From contig NZ_JANZLA010000006.1 in assembly GCF_025770785.1 (NCBI RefSeq), positions 62,001 to 126,000 of the forward strand: a stretch of DNA of 64,000 nt. The letters run 5' to 3'. Shown one piece after another: positions 17,803 to 28,555 of this stretch (the stretch's first letter is position 1; each line of letters opens with the position of its first letter). Under the pieces are notes generated by a model. That model did not search any database and was not told the DNA's origin. It saw nothing but the letters and a program-made list of their open reading frames with translations. Both the position numbers and the translations under genes were made by a program. Source of the DNA: Cellulomonas sp. SG140 (GTDB taxonomy: Bacteria; Actinomycetota; Actinomycetes; Actinomycetales; Cellulomonadaceae).

Positions 17803-18852
17803 TCAGCCTCGCGAGCCGACCTTCGCGCCCTCCGGCGCGGGGGTCGGCTCCGGCTGTGTCAGGGGCGGGTTCGCGGTCCAGGCGACGGCGAGCAGGACGA
17901 TCCGCGACACGAGGTTGATCCACAGCAGCAGCACGACGATGACGGCGAACGACGCCAGCACCGGGTTGTGGCGCACGCTGCCGGACACCACCGACGTGCC
18001 CAGCACCCGGACGACGCCCAGACCGACGCCGGCGATGGCGGCGCCGCCCAGCAGGTCCTTGCGCGGCGGCGACTCGCCGGCCAGGACCTTGACCACGACG
18101 ACGAACGTCACCGCGTCGACGACGAACGTGACCGCGATGCCGAGCACCCGGCCGGCGAACCGGGCCATCGACCCCCACCCGACCGCACCGAGCAGCCAGT
18201 CCGCCGCGGACGTCAGCGCGAGCCCGAGCGCGGCGGACACCAGCACCGCGATGCTCATCGCCGCGAACCCCCCGAGCTCCCGGAGCTTGTTCGACAGGGT
18301 GCTGCCCTGCTGCATCCGGCCGAACATCGCGCGGACGCTGGTCTGCAGGGCCCCGACCGCGGACAGTGCGCTGAGCACCAGCGTGACCAGCGCGACGATC
18401 CCGGCCACCGAGAGCCCGGCCGAGAGCCGCAGCTGGTCGGGCTTGATCACGCCCTTGCCGTCGCCGGTGTCGATCAGGCCCGGCAGGGTGTTCGCCACGG
18501 TGCTGATGACGCGGTCGTGCACGGCCTTGTTCTTGCCGAGCACCAGCATGAACACAGACCAGCCGAGAGTCAGGGCCGAGAAGACCGCGAACAGGGCCGC
18601 GTAGGCGATGCCCCCGGTCAGCAGGCCGCCGCCCGCGGCGCTGAACCGCGAGTTCGCTCGGCCGGCACGGCTGCGCTGCCACCACGCCAGCAGACGCTTG
18701 ACCCGCTCCACGAGCGCGGACCACGGACCAGCCCCGGATCGTCGGGCGCCGGCACCAGGCCCCTCGGGATCCGGTGCGGCTGCCGCGGCGCGCGCATGTG
18801 CAGCGCCGGAGCCAGCCGGAGGCTCGACGGTCGGGTCGGTCTGATGGTCCAC
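17803..18852 (-). CDS. YihY/BrkB-family integral membrane protein
   Basis: A 349-residue protein. About 85 polar N-terminal residues precede a six-helix membrane core with the family pattern GGGLLTGGIAYAALFAVFSAL near residue 90, MARFAGRVLGIAV near 220 and a final LLWINLVSRIVLLAVAW near 315. Members are often labelled virulence factor BrkB or ribonuclease BN; neither activity can be assumed. The GTG at 18852 follows a TAGGGT box by six bases. That box begins with the TAG stop of the upstream ligase-like gene. Confidence 0.85.
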   Translation of the reverse strand: MDHQTDPTVEPPAGSGAAHARAAAAAPDPEGPGAGARRSGAGPWSALVERVKRLLAWWQRSRAGRANSRFSAAGGGLLTGGIAYAALFAVFSALTLGWSVFMLVLGKNKAVHDRVISTVANTLPGLIDTGDGKGVIKPDQLRLSAGLSVAGIVALVTLVLSALSAVGALQTSVRAMFGRMQQGSTLSNKLRELGGFAAMSIAVLVSAALGLALTSAADWLLGAVGWGSMARFAGRVLGIAVTFVVDAVTFVVVVKVLAGESPPRKDLLGGAAIAGVGLGVVRVLGTSVVSGSVRHNPVLASFAVIVVLLLWINLVSRIVLLAVAWTANPPLTQPEPTPAPEGAKVGSRG

Positions 18853-18861
18853 GGGCCGACC

Positions 18862-20866
<2,005 letters not shown>

Positions 20867-20872
20867 CGGGCA

Positions 20873-20878
20873 AGGCTA
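20873..20878 (-). promoter_or_regulatory. -10 box of a leaderless promoter for tatB-trpS
   Basis: TAGCCT on the minus strand, six bases (TGCCCG) before the tatB GTG, in the 62-base gap after the anti-sigma gene. Confidence 0.5.
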
Positions 20879-20928
20879 CCCCGCAGGGATCGGCGCCCCC
20901 GGACGCCGGCTGCCCGCTCGGACTGCGG

Positions 20929-21885
20929 TCAGGGGCCGGCCAGCACGTGCGCGACGGTCGACCAGCCGCGGCCGATCCGAGCCGGCACGCCGTCGTCGAA
21001 CGGCGTCGCCGGGAACGCGGCCACGAGGGCCTCGACGCTGTCGTCGCGCGCGGCCGACACCATCTCGACCACGCTGCCGTCGGACTGCCACACGAGGTGC
21101 CGCGGCGACGTGGAGAGCACGTACACGGCCCGGCCGCCCACCTGGTGCACGGCGACCCCGTGCAGCGCGGTGGTGTCCAGCCGCCCCTGCCTCTCGGTCA
21201 CGACGACCGTGGCGCCCGTCGGACCGGTCAGGTCGAGCTCCACCGACGTCCCCGCCGAGTCGCTGCGGAGCGCGGCCACCGCCCATCCCGCGGGCAGCTG
21301 CGGAGCCGTCCAGCCGCCGCCTGCGAGCGCATCCACCGTCGACGTCGACGCGGTCCGCACGGTGCCGCCCGCGGACGGCGCCGGGGCCGCCGCCTGCCCG
21401 AGCAGCCCGAGGGCGACGGCCGGGTGGTCCGTGGGCACGACCGCGGGTCGGGCCCCGAGCGCGAAGAGCCCCGTCGCGGCCAGGCCCAGTCCGGCGACCG
21501 CTCCGACCACGAGGCGGCTCGGCGACCGGCGTGCGGTCACCTCGCCGCGCAGCGCGCGGGACTGACCACGCAGACCGAGGGCGCCGACCGCCGGGCGGAG
21601 CGTGAACGCACGGGCCAGCTCCTCGGAGCGCGGGCCGGCGAACGGGTCCCGTGGCGCGGGACGGCGCTCGGGAGCGGGGGCCAGGGACAGGAGCCGGGCC
21701 GTCAGATCGGGTGCGGGGTCGACCGGGTCGGCGGCGGAGGCCAGCACGTCCCGGGCACGCCGGGCGGCTGCGAGCTCGCCGGCGCAACGCGGGCACCCCG
21801 CGACGTGGGCGAGCGCCCGCTCCGTCTCCGCGACGGACAGCTGGTGGTCGACCAGCGCGCTGATCCGCGAACCGAGGTGGGTCAT
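20929..21885 (-). CDS. Anti-sigma factor with zinc-finger domain and one membrane helix
   Basis: A 318-residue protein predicted to hold SigE inactive. The N-terminal zinc-binding anti-sigma domain has the H-x3-C-x2-C motif HVAGCPRC (residues 27-34). A membrane helix lies at about 124-145. The C-terminal 170 residues would face outside and contain no domain I can name; they could sense an envelope signal. The ATG overlaps the sigE stop (ATGA), the classic sigma/anti-sigma coupling. Confidence 0.88.
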   Translation of the reverse strand: MTHLGSRISALVDHQLSVAETERALAHVAGCPRCAGELAAARRARDVLASAADPVDPAPDLTARLLSLAPAPERRPAPRDPFAGPRSEELARAFTLRPAVGALGLRGQSRALRGEVTARRSPSRLVVGAVAGLGLAATGLFALGARPAVVPTDHPAVALGLLGQAAAPAPSAGGTVRTASTSTVDALAGGGWTAPQLPAGWAVAALRSDSAGTSVELDLTGPTGATVVVTERQGRLDTTALHGVAVHQVGGRAVYVLSTSPRHLVWQSDGSVVEMVSAARDDSVEALVAAFPATPFDDGVPARIGRGWSTVAHVLAGP

Positions 21886-22484
21886 CCCCGTGCCCCCGCG
21901 ACGGGTACGGCGTCGCCGCCGAGCGCGAGCCCGACCGGCCCGCCGTCGTCCGCCTGCGGCCGCCGGTGCTCGAGCGACACCCGCAGCCGTGCCCGCGCCC
22001 GGTGGATGCGCGAGCGGACCGTGCCGAGCTTGATCCCGAGCGTGACGGCGATCTCCTCGTAGGAGAGCCCCTCGATGTCGCAGAGCACCACGGCCGCGCG
22101 GTACTCCGGGGGCAGCTCGTCCAGCGCCCGCTGCACGTCCTGGTCGAGGTTGCCGTGCTCGAAGGCGCGCTCGGGCGAGGCGAGCTCGTCCGACGTGGTC
22201 CACCGCTCGGTGTCGTCGCCCATCGCGTCGATCCGGATGCGCTTGCGGCGACGCGCCTGGTCGAGGAAGAGGTTGGTGGTGATCCGGTGCAGCCAGCCCT
22301 CGAACGTGCCGGGCACGTAGGAGTCGAGCGAGCGGAACACCCGGACGAAGGTCTCCTGCGTCAGGTCCTCGGCGTCGTGCCGGTTGCCGGTGAGCCGGTA
22401 GGCGAGCCGGTACACCCGAGCAGAGTTGTCCCGGACGATCGCCTCCCACGTCGGGGCCTGCCACTCGGCGGGCTGCGTGGTCAT
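21882..22484 (-). CDS. sigE: ECF RNA polymerase sigma factor, SigE type
   Basis: A 200-residue sigma-70 factor with regions 2 and 4 only. Region 2 runs through [28 protein letters not shown] and region 4 through [32 protein letters not shown], with the helix-turn-helix next to RSRIHRAR. The neighbours (anti-sigma downstream, then tatB, and a divergent O-methyltransferase) match the mycobacterial sigE locus. The ATG at 22484 has GGAGGAGG about ten bases upstream; longer in-frame starts are possible. Confidence 0.93.
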   Translation of the reverse strand: MTTQPAEWQAPTWEAIVRDNSARVYRLAYRLTGNRHDAEDLTQETFVRVFRSLDSYVPGTFEGWLHRITTNLFLDQARRRKRIRIDAMGDDTERWTTSDELASPERAFEHGNLDQDVQRALDELPPEYRAAVVLCDIEGLSYEEIAVTLGIKLGTVRSRIHRARARLRVSLEHRRPQADDGGPVGLALGGDAVPVAGARG

Positions 22485-22599
22485 CTGGTCCAGGTCCTCC
22501 TCCGGGCGGGTGGCCCGTTCGACGTCGACGGCCGGGTGCGGTCGTCTCGTGGGTCGTCCGCCGATCCTCCCAGGGCCGAGCGGCTTCCCACCACTGCGC

Positions 22600-22625
22600 A
22601 ACGTCCTGACGGGTCGATCGGTTCC
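22600..22625 (-). promoter_or_regulatory. SigE-type ECF promoter in front of sigE
   Basis: On the minus strand GGAACC is followed after 16 bases by CGTT, the form reported for SigE-class promoters (GGAAC-N16-CGTT). Transcription from here gives a leader of roughly 110 bases before sigE and implies positive autoregulation. Confidence 0.6.
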
Positions 22626-22690
22626 GCCTCCACCGGCCCTCGACACGGCACCGATACGCTGACCCGCGGAAACGCCATCAGGAGGTCGCC

Positions 22691-23323
22691 ATCCCCACCG
22701 ACAAGGCCCAGAGCTGGGTCTACTGCGAGGAGTTCGTCCCCGAGGACGACGTGCTGCGCCGTGCCCGCGAGCGCGCCGACCAGCTGGGTTGCACGCCGGT
22801 GCTGCCCGGCACCGGCGCTGCGCTCCAGGTGCTCGCGGCCGCCAGCCGGGCCCGTGCGGTGGTGGAGATCGGCACGGGTGCCGGCGTCAGCGCCCTCTAC
22901 CTGCTGCGCGGCATGCCCGCGGACGGCGTGCTCACCACGATCGACGTCGAGGTGGAGAACCAGCGCGCCGCCAAGGAGGCGTTCGCGGAGGAGGGTGTGC
23001 GACCCACCCGGACGCGCACGATCTCCGGGCGGGCGCTCGACGTGCTGCCCCGGCTGACGGACGGCGCGTACGACCTCGTGCTGGTGGACGCGGACAAGGA
23101 GTCCTACCCCGCCTACGTCGAGCAGGCCGTGCGCCTGCTGCGCTCCGGCGGCGTGCTGGCCGTGGACAACGCGCTCTGGCACGACCGGGTGGCGGACCCG
23201 GCACGGCGCGACGAGACGACGACGATCGTCCGCGAGGTCGGCCGCACCGTCCGCGACGACGCCCGGCTGATCTCGACGCTGCTGCCCAGCGGTGACGGGC
23301 TGCTGGTGGCCGTCCGCCGCTGA
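22691..23323 (+). CDS. O-methyltransferase (SAM-dependent, class I)
   Basis: A predicted SAM-dependent methyltransferase with the SAM-binding [16 protein letters not shown], an acidic ribose contact in TTIDVE, and [14 protein letters not shown] as in O-methyltransferase family 3. It is divergent from sigE, like Rv1220c in M. tuberculosis. The first conventional start is GTG at 22751, but that removes a conserved-looking N-terminus ([14 protein letters not shown]). The reading frame is open upstream, and a perfect AGGAGG (22680-22685) stands five bases before an in-frame ATC at 22691. I therefore give 22691 as the probable start (210 residues), with 22751 (190 residues) as the fallback. The substrate is unknown. 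Confidence 0.85.
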   Translation: MPTDKAQSWVYCEEFVPEDDVLRRARERADQLGCTPVLPGTGAALQVLAAASRARAVVEIGTGAGVSALYLLRGMPADGVLTTIDVEVENQRAAKEAFAEEGVRPTRTRTISGRALDVLPRLTDGAYDLVLVDADKESYPAYVEQAVRLLRSGGVLAVDNALWHDRVADPARRDETTTIVREVGRTVRDDARLISTLLPSGDGLLVAVRR

Positions 23324-23341
23324 GCGGCGTCCGAGGACCGG

Positions 23342-24919
23342 TCAGCTCAGGTCGGCCAGGTACTGCAGCAGCAGGCGGGCGCCGTAGCCCGTCGCCCCGG
23401 CCGTCACCTCGTGGGCATCGGCGGTGGCCCGTGCGGTGCCCGCGACGTCCAGGTGCGCCCAGCGGCGCGTGCCGACGAAGCGCTGCAGGAACAGGGCCGC
23501 GAACACCGAGCCGCCGCCCATGTGCTTGTCCCGCGCGGTCTGACGCACATCCGCGACGTCGGAGCGGAGCGAGTCCTGGTACTCCGCCGACAGGGGCATC
23601 GGCCACGCCAGCTCACCGGTCGCCTGGCCGGCAGCGGTCAGCGCCCGCACGAGGTCGTCGTCCGTCCCGTAGAGAGCGGCGTGGCCGCGCCCGAGCCCGA
23701 GCGTGGCCGCACCGGTCAGGGTGGCGACGTCGATCAGCACGTCCGGGTCGAGCACCGCATCGGCGTACGCGAGGGCGTCGGCGAGGACCATGCGGCCCTC
23801 CGCGTCGGTGTTCTGCACCTCGACCGTCGTGCCGCCGTACACCCGCACCACGTCGTCCGGCCGGTAGGAGGCGGCGCCGACCTGGTTCTCCGCGAGCGGG
23901 AGCACCGCAGTGACGCGATGCACAGAGCCGCTGTGCGCGGCGCCGAGCACCGTGGCCAGCGCGACGGCAGCACCCGCCATGTCCGTCTTCATCGGCACCA
24001 TCGACTCGCGTGGCTTGATCGACAGGCCACCGGTGTCGTACGTGATCCCCTTGCCGACCACCACCACGTGGTGCGCGGCCGGCTGCGGTGGCGTGTACCT
24101 GGCGACCACCAGCCGGGGCGTCGAGGCGGAGCCGCTGCCGACCGCGAGGATGCCGCCGAACCCCTGGGCGGCCAGCTCGCGGGGACCCAGTACCTCGACG
24201 CTCACGCCGGCGCGCGTGGCCAGCCGACGCGCCTGGTCGGCGACCCACGCCGGGTTCTTCACGCCGGACGGCGTGTTCGCCAGGTCCCGCACCAGCCACG
24301 TCGCCGAGGCGGCCGTGCGTGCGGCGACGACGGCGGCGCCCGCCCGACCACCGTCGCGGCCCAGCAGCACCAGCTCGGCGGCGGCCTTGACGGCGTCCTT
24401 GTGCGCACCGCTCGGCTGGGCGTACGCGGCCAGGAGGTAGCCCTCGACGAGCGCCCGGGTCGACCGCGCCACGTCCGACGACGCGGCGTGGTCGTCGTCG
24501 CCGAGGGTGGTCGCGACCGCACGCCAGCCCCGGGACGCACGAGCCAGCGCCGCACCGGCCCGGCGCAGGTCGGTGTCCGAGCCCTGCCCGACCCCGACGA
24601 GGACGATCCGCGGGGGAAGGTCCGTCCACGGCAGGGCCACGGCCGAGCCGACCGGCCGTGGCAGCTGCACGACGGAGGACTCCCCGGCCGCACCCGTCAG
24701 GCCGGAGCGCTCGGCCAGCTCCGCCAGGTCGATGCCGTACCGGGCCGCGGCCTGCGCTGTCCCGGAACCTGCGGCCAACCCCTCGTCACCCTCGCGTCCC
24801 GGTGCGACCGGCACGGCGACGGCGTCGAGAGAGCCGTCCGTCAGCAGAGGGCTGTCCGCGAGCGCGCTGCCCGACAGCGTGACGGTCGGAGGTGTGCGGT
24901 GACGTGCCGACGGCGCCAT
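23342..24919 (-). CDS. pepA: Leucyl aminopeptidase (M17 family)
   Basis: A 525-residue two-metal aminopeptidase that removes N-terminal residues from peptides in the cytoplasm. Metal ligands and catalytic residues appear in VGKGITYDTGGLSIKP, MKTDMAGAA and the signature NTDAEGRMVLADAL. The N-terminal domain is divergent, as usual. The ATG is 14 bases after the DUF3117 stop, so both genes are probably one transcript. Confidence 0.95.
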   Translation of the reverse strand: MAPSARHRTPPTVTLSGSALADSPLLTDGSLDAVAVPVAPGREGDEGLAAGSGTAQAAARYGIDLAELAERSGLTGAAGESSVVQLPRPVGSAVALPWTDLPPRIVLVGVGQGSDTDLRRAGAALARASRGWRAVATTLGDDDHAASSDVARSTRALVEGYLLAAYAQPSGAHKDAVKAAAELVLLGRDGGRAGAAVVAARTAASATWLVRDLANTPSGVKNPAWVADQARRLATRAGVSVEVLGPRELAAQGFGGILAVGSGSASTPRLVVARYTPPQPAAHHVVVVGKGITYDTGGLSIKPRESMVPMKTDMAGAAVALATVLGAAHSGSVHRVTAVLPLAENQVGAASYRPDDVVRVYGGTTVEVQNTDAEGRMVLADALAYADAVLDPDVLIDVATLTGAATLGLGRGHAALYGTDDDLVRALTAAGQATGELAWPMPLSAEYQDSLRSDVADVRQTARDKHMGGGSVFAALFLQRFVGTRRWAHLDVAGTARATADAHEVTAGATGYGARLLLQYLADLS

Positions 24920-24933
24920 CCCGCCGGCCGGCC

Positions 24934-25101
24934 TCAGCCGGCGACCGACGTCAGAGCCTGTCCCAGCTCCGCCGCCTCGGTCGCGTTGAGCTCGACCACC
25001 AGACGGCCGCCGCCCTCGAGCGGGACGCGCATGACGATGCCACGACCCTCCTTGGTGACCTCCAGCGGTCCGTCGCCGGTCCTCGGCTTCATCGCGGCCA
25101 T
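24934..25101 (-). CDS. DUF3117 small protein
   Basis: A 55-residue protein beginning MAAMKPRTGDGPLEVTKEGR and containing a GGGRLVVELN stretch. It is a nearly invariant actinobacterial family of unknown function that is often missed because of its size. AGGAGA lies about eight bases before the ATG. It is the first gene of a short transcript with pepA. Confidence 0.88.
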   Translation of the reverse strand: MAAMKPRTGDGPLEVTKEGRGIVMRVPLEGGGRLVVELNATEAAELGQALTSVAG

Positions 25102-25126
25102 GCGGGGCCTCTCCTTCGGCTGGTGT

Positions 25127-25165
25127 GACCCGGCCTCCCTGCGCAGGGAGGCGGTTGTCCGGGTC
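25127..25165 (-). terminator. Two-part stem-loop between mannosyltransferase and DUF3117 genes
   Basis: An outer 7-bp arm (GACCCGG/CCGGGTC) surrounds a perfect 8-bp hairpin (GCCTCCCT, loop GCGC, AGGGAGGC). It lies after the end of the mannosyltransferase gene and 25 bases before the DUF3117 start. It may be a terminator or a leader structure. Confidence 0.55.
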
Positions 25166-25207
25166 CCATCCTAGGTCACCCGCCCCTTCCGACCGGCCCC
25201 CGCACGG

Positions 25208-26446
25208 TCACGGTGGCCAGTCGCCGTGCGGGTTGAACAGCCACATCGTGCGGATCCACAGCACCTGCAGCCCCACCATGAGGGCCAGCACGGCCCAGAA
25301 CGCGATCCGCCGGGCACGTTCCGGGCGGGTGACCAGCCCGGCGGTGACGGCACCCATCGGGAACGCCAGCAGGAGGAAGCGGGCCAGGCTGCTCCCCGGC
25401 TCGATCACCGCGACGATGTACCCGATGTAGGCCGCGGCCCAGGTGTGCAGCTCGTTCCCGAGCCGCCAGGCGGCCGGCGCGACCAGCAGGGCGATCGTCA
25501 GCCCGAAACCGGCGACCACGACGAGGGCCGCCCACGGCCCGAACCAGAACTGCGGGACATAGGTCCAGCCGTAGAACGGCGTGGTGGTGCGCACGCCCCG
25601 CCACGACTCCTGGGTGAGCAGGTACCCGTTCGGCACTCCGGTCATCCAGCCGCAGATGAGCGGCCACGCGAAGCCGGACACCACCGCGACCGCACCGAGG
25701 ACCGCGACGCGCAGCACGTCGCGCAGCGGGAACGCCTCGCTCCCCCGGCGGGCGTCGCGCCACCGCACGAGCGCGTGCACCGCCACGACGACGGCCATCG
25801 GCAGGGCTACGGCACGGGCGAAGCCCAACGCCACCACGACCAGCGCCGCCGCGCCGTAGCGCCGTCGCATCAGCAGGTACAGCGAGCCTGCGACCAGGAG
25901 CAGGGCGAGCGACTCGGTGTAGCCCGCCTGGAGCACCGGCGACGTCGGGAAGACGCAGACCAGGGCGACGGTCGCCAGCGGCAGCGCCGGCCACGCGGCG
26001 ACGGCGCGGGGCGCGCCGAGGACGACGCAGCGGTGGACGAGCAGGACGGCGCCGGCGCCGAGCAGCGTGGCGACCACCGGGGCGGCCACCTCCCACGGCA
26101 GGCGGGTGACCGCCATCACCGCGCGGACGAGTGCCGGGTACAGCGGGAAGAAGGCCCAGGCGTTCTGCTGCACCAGCCCGTCGGCGCCGTGCGGCAGCGT
26201 GGCCGGGTAGCCGTGCTCGGCGATCTGCCGGTACCAGGACCCGTCGAACATCAGGCCGACGAACTTCCAGTACGACGGGTGCCCCGGCGTCCAGAGGTTG
26301 GGCAGCTGCAACCGCGCCACCCAGACGAACACCGCCGCGGTGAACAGCCTGGTCACCGTGTACAGCGCCAGGACCTGGCCCCACCAGGGCCACGTGCGCG
26401 GGTCGGTCCGGGCGCGGCTCACGCCCGGCATCGGCTCGAGGACCAC
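25208..26446 (-). CDS. PIG-V-like mannosyltransferase (polytopic membrane protein)
   Basis: A 412-residue protein with about ten hydrophobic spans. The pattern FDGSWYRQIAEHGYP near residue 72 followed by NAWAFFPLYPALVRAV near 98 is that of PIG-V-type (GT76-like) glycosyltransferases, which use a lipid-linked mannose on the outer face of the membrane. The acceptor is not evident. The start is uncertain: GTG at 26446 lies four bases after the LOG stop, and an ATG five codons later is equally possible. It is probably co-transcribed with the LOG gene. Confidence 0.72.
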   Translation of the reverse strand: MVLEPMPGVSRARTDPRTWPWWGQVLALYTVTRLFTAAVFVWVARLQLPNLWTPGHPSYWKFVGLMFDGSWYRQIAEHGYPATLPHGADGLVQQNAWAFFPLYPALVRAVMAVTRLPWEVAAPVVATLLGAGAVLLVHRCVVLGAPRAVAAWPALPLATVALVCVFPTSPVLQAGYTESLALLLVAGSLYLLMRRRYGAAALVVVALGFARAVALPMAVVVAVHALVRWRDARRGSEAFPLRDVLRVAVLGAVAVVSGFAWPLICGWMTGVPNGYLLTQESWRGVRTTTPFYGWTYVPQFWFGPWAALVVVAGFGLTIALLVAPAAWRLGNELHTWAAAYIGYIVAVIEPGSSLARFLLLAFPMGAVTAGLVTRPERARRIAFWAVLALMVGLQVLWIRTMWLFNPHGDWPP

Positions 26447-26450
26447 GCGA

Positions 26451-27356
26451 CTACCAGCCGGCGCTCTCGGCGGCGGCCTGCTCGGCCTCCGCGTTGGCCC
26501 GGACGACCGCCTCCTCCTGTGCGCGGAGCTCGGCGCTGCGCCGCACCACGATCTCGACGGCCTCGTCGGGGTCGTCCGTCAACCGGAGCAGGTCGGCGTC
26601 GAGCGGCCCGATCATGCCGCGGTCCGCGACGGTGCCGCGGATCCAGTCCAGCAGCCCGCCCCAGTAGTCCGAACCCATCATCACGATCGGGAAGCCGATC
26701 ACCTTGTGCGTCTGCACCAGGGTGAGCGCCTCGAACAGCTCGTCCAGCGTCCCGAACCCGCCGGGCAGCACCACGAAGCCCTCGGCGTACTTCACGAACA
26801 TCGTCTTGCGGGCGAAGAAGTACCGGAAGTTGACCCCGAGGTCGACCCACTTGTTCATGCCCTGCTCGAAGGGCAGCTCGATGCCGAGGCCGACCGACAG
26901 ACCACCGGCCTGAGCCGCACCGCGGTTCGCCGCCTCCATCACCCCGGGTCCCCCGCCGGTGATCACCGCGTACCCGGCACGGGCGAGCCGCTCGGCGACG
27001 CGGCGGGCCAGGTCGTACTCCGGCTGGCCCTTGCGGATGCGGGCCGAGCCGAACACGCTGACGGCCGGACCGACCTCGGCGAGCGCGCCGAAGCCCTCCA
27101 CGAACTCGCTCTGGATGCGCATCACCCGCCACGGGTCCTCGTGCACCCAGGCGACCCGGTCGCCACGGGTCAGCAGGCGCTGGTCCGACGTGGTGGTGGG
27201 GATCTGCGGGCCCCGCAGCAGGACGGGGCCGCGGCGGTACTCGGCGGTGTCCTTGCGCCGGCGGCCGTCACCACGTCGGGAACCGCCCCGCTCGCCGGCG
27301 CCCTGCGGCGCGTCCGCGGTGCGCTCGACGCCGTCGTCGTCCTGCTGCTCGTCCAT
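26451..27356 (-). CDS. LOG family protein (TIGR00730 Rossmann fold)
   Basis: A 301-residue protein with the LOG nucleotide-hydrolase motifs GGGPGVMEAANRG near residue 135 and PGGFGTLDELFE near 215. Related enzymes release the base from nucleoside 5'-monophosphates, including cytokinin nucleotides. The N-terminal 60 residues are charged and probably disordered. The ATG at 27356 is preferred to the GTG at 27365 because the GTG overlaps a TAGAGT box placed seven bases before the ATG. Confidence 0.88.
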   Translation of the reverse strand: MDEQQDDDGVERTADAPQGAGERGGSRRGDGRRRKDTAEYRRGPVLLRGPQIPTTTSDQRLLTRGDRVAWVHEDPWRVMRIQSEFVEGFGALAEVGPAVSVFGSARIRKGQPEYDLARRVAERLARAGYAVITGGGPGVMEAANRGAAQAGGLSVGLGIELPFEQGMNKWVDLGVNFRYFFARKTMFVKYAEGFVVLPGGFGTLDELFEALTLVQTHKVIGFPIVMMGSDYWGGLLDWIRGTVADRGMIGPLDADLLRLTDDPDEAVEIVVRRSAELRAQEEAVVRANAEAEQAAAESAGW

Positions 27357-27363
27357 GGGGGGC

Positions 27364-27369
27364 ACTCTA
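27364..27369 (-). promoter_or_regulatory. -10 box of a leaderless promoter for the LOG gene
   Basis: TAGAGT on the minus strand, seven bases (GCCCCCC) before the ATG. It decides between the two possible starts. Confidence 0.5.
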
Positions 27370-27398
27370 GGGCCGGCACCGAGGTGCGGCCGGTGCGC

Positions 27399-28484
27399 TC
27401 AGCGCACCAGCCAGGCGCGCAGTGCCGCGTGCACCTGCTCGACCTGCGCGAGCGGGCAGCGCTCGTCGCGGGTGTGCGCCAGCAGCGGGTCACCGGGGCC
27501 GAAGTTGACGGCAGGAACCCCGAGGGCGCTGAACCTCGCCACGTCCGTCCAGCCCAGCTTGGCCACCGGAGCGCGGCCGGTGGTCCCGAGCACCGCGGCG
27601 ATGAACTCCTGGGCGGCCGGCTGGTCGAGCCCGGGCAGCGCGCCGGCGGCCGCGTCGACGACGGTGACGTCGTAGCCGGCCATCACGTCACGGACGTGGG
27701 CCTCCGCCTCGGCGAGCGAACGGGTGGGAGCGAACCTGTAGTTGACGGTGACGACGCACCGGTCCGGGATGACGTTCGCAGCGGTGCCGCCGGAGACGAG
27801 GACGGCGTTGAGGCCCTCCCGGTACTCCAGGCCGTCCACCGTCACGGTGGCGGGCGTGTACTCCTCGAGCCGACGGAGCAGCTCGCCCGTGCGGTGGATG
27901 GCGTTGACGCCCATCCACGAGCGGGCCGAGTGGGCGGCCACGCCCGGGACGACCACCTCGGCCCGCAGCGTGCCGTTGCAGCCACCCTCGACACCGCCTG
28001 CCGTCGGCTCGCCCAGCACCGCGAAGTCCGCCGCCAACCAGTCCGGGTGCGCGGCGGCCACCCGGCCCAGCCCGTTCAGGTCCGCGGCTACCTCCTCGTG
28101 GTCGTAGAACACCCACGTGACGTCGTGCACCGGCGCCGTCAGCTCGGCGGCGAGCGCCAGCTGCACGGCGACTCCCGCCTTCATGTCGACGGTGCCGCGG
28201 CCCCAGAGCACCGCGTCCGACCCGCTGCCCTCGACGTGGCTCGGCACGTTGTCCGCGATCGGGACCGTGTCGAGGTGACCGGCGATCGCGATACGCCGGG
28301 GCCGGCCCAGCCGGGTGCGGGCCACGACGGTGTCGCCGTCGCGGAGCACCTCGAGGTGCGGCAGGGCGCGCAGCGCGCCCTCGACGAGGTCGGCCAGCGG
28401 TCCTTCGTCCCCGCTGACGGAGGGGACGTCGCAGATGGCGCGCGTCAGCGTCAGGAGGTCCGCCGTGAGGTCGAGGTCGGTCAC
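27399..28484 (-). CDS. dapE: Succinyl-diaminopimelate desuccinylase
   Basis: A 361-residue M20 metallohydrolase that releases LL-diaminopimelate from its N-succinyl form for peptidoglycan and lysine. Metal ligands are seen in GHLDTVP near residue 75, GTVDMKAG near 105, DHEEVA near 140, GEPTAGGVEGGC near 170 and the final LLAHTRDE near 335. dapD and dapC lie 7 and 11 kb away in the same window. The GTG at 28484 follows a TAGGGT box by six bases. Confidence 0.93.
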   Translation of the reverse strand: MTDLDLTADLLTLTRAICDVPSVSGDEGPLADLVEGALRALPHLEVLRDGDTVVARTRLGRPRRIAIAGHLDTVPIADNVPSHVEGSGSDAVLWGRGTVDMKAGVAVQLALAAELTAPVHDVTWVFYDHEEVAADLNGLGRVAAAHPDWLAADFAVLGEPTAGGVEGGCNGTLRAEVVVPGVAAHSARSWMGVNAIHRTGELLRRLEEYTPATVTVDGLEYREGLNAVLVSGGTAANVIPDRCVVTVNYRFAPTRSLAEAEAHVRDVMAGYDVTVVDAAAGALPGLDQPAAQEFIAAVLGTTGRAPVAKLGWTDVARFSALGVPAVNFGPGDPLLAHTRDERCPLAQVEQVHAALRAWLVR

Positions 28485-28490
28485 GCGCCG

Positions 28491-28496
28491 ACCCTA
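28491..28496 (-). promoter_or_regulatory. -10 box of a leaderless promoter for dapE
   Basis: TAGGGT on the minus strand, six bases (CGGCGC) before the GTG start; no Shine-Dalgarno sequence. Confidence 0.5.
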
Positions 28497-28500
28497 GCCA

Positions 28501-28521
28501 CTCCTGGAGCCACTCCAGGAG
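28501..28521 (-). terminator. Terminator after the glucan operon
   Basis: A perfect 9-bp stem (CTCCTGGAG/CTCCAGGAG) with loop CCA lies 35 bases beyond the GH81 stop codon and before the dapE promoter. A third copy of the arm (ACTCCTG) follows at 28525-28531. Confidence 0.6.
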
Positions 28522-28555
28522 CCCACTCCTGCGGTACGACCCCGGCGCCCTCCGC

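Noticed and set aside
17803..18852. Calling the BrkB-family protein ribonuclease BN
   Set aside because: That label came from an early misassignment of YihY; the sequence is a polytopic membrane protein with no nuclease motif.
23314..23328. Hairpin with the methyltransferase stop codon in its loop, considered as a terminator
   Set aside because: CGCCGC-TGA-GCGGCG is only 6 bp, includes coding sequence and is expected often at this GC content. It is not listed as a feature.
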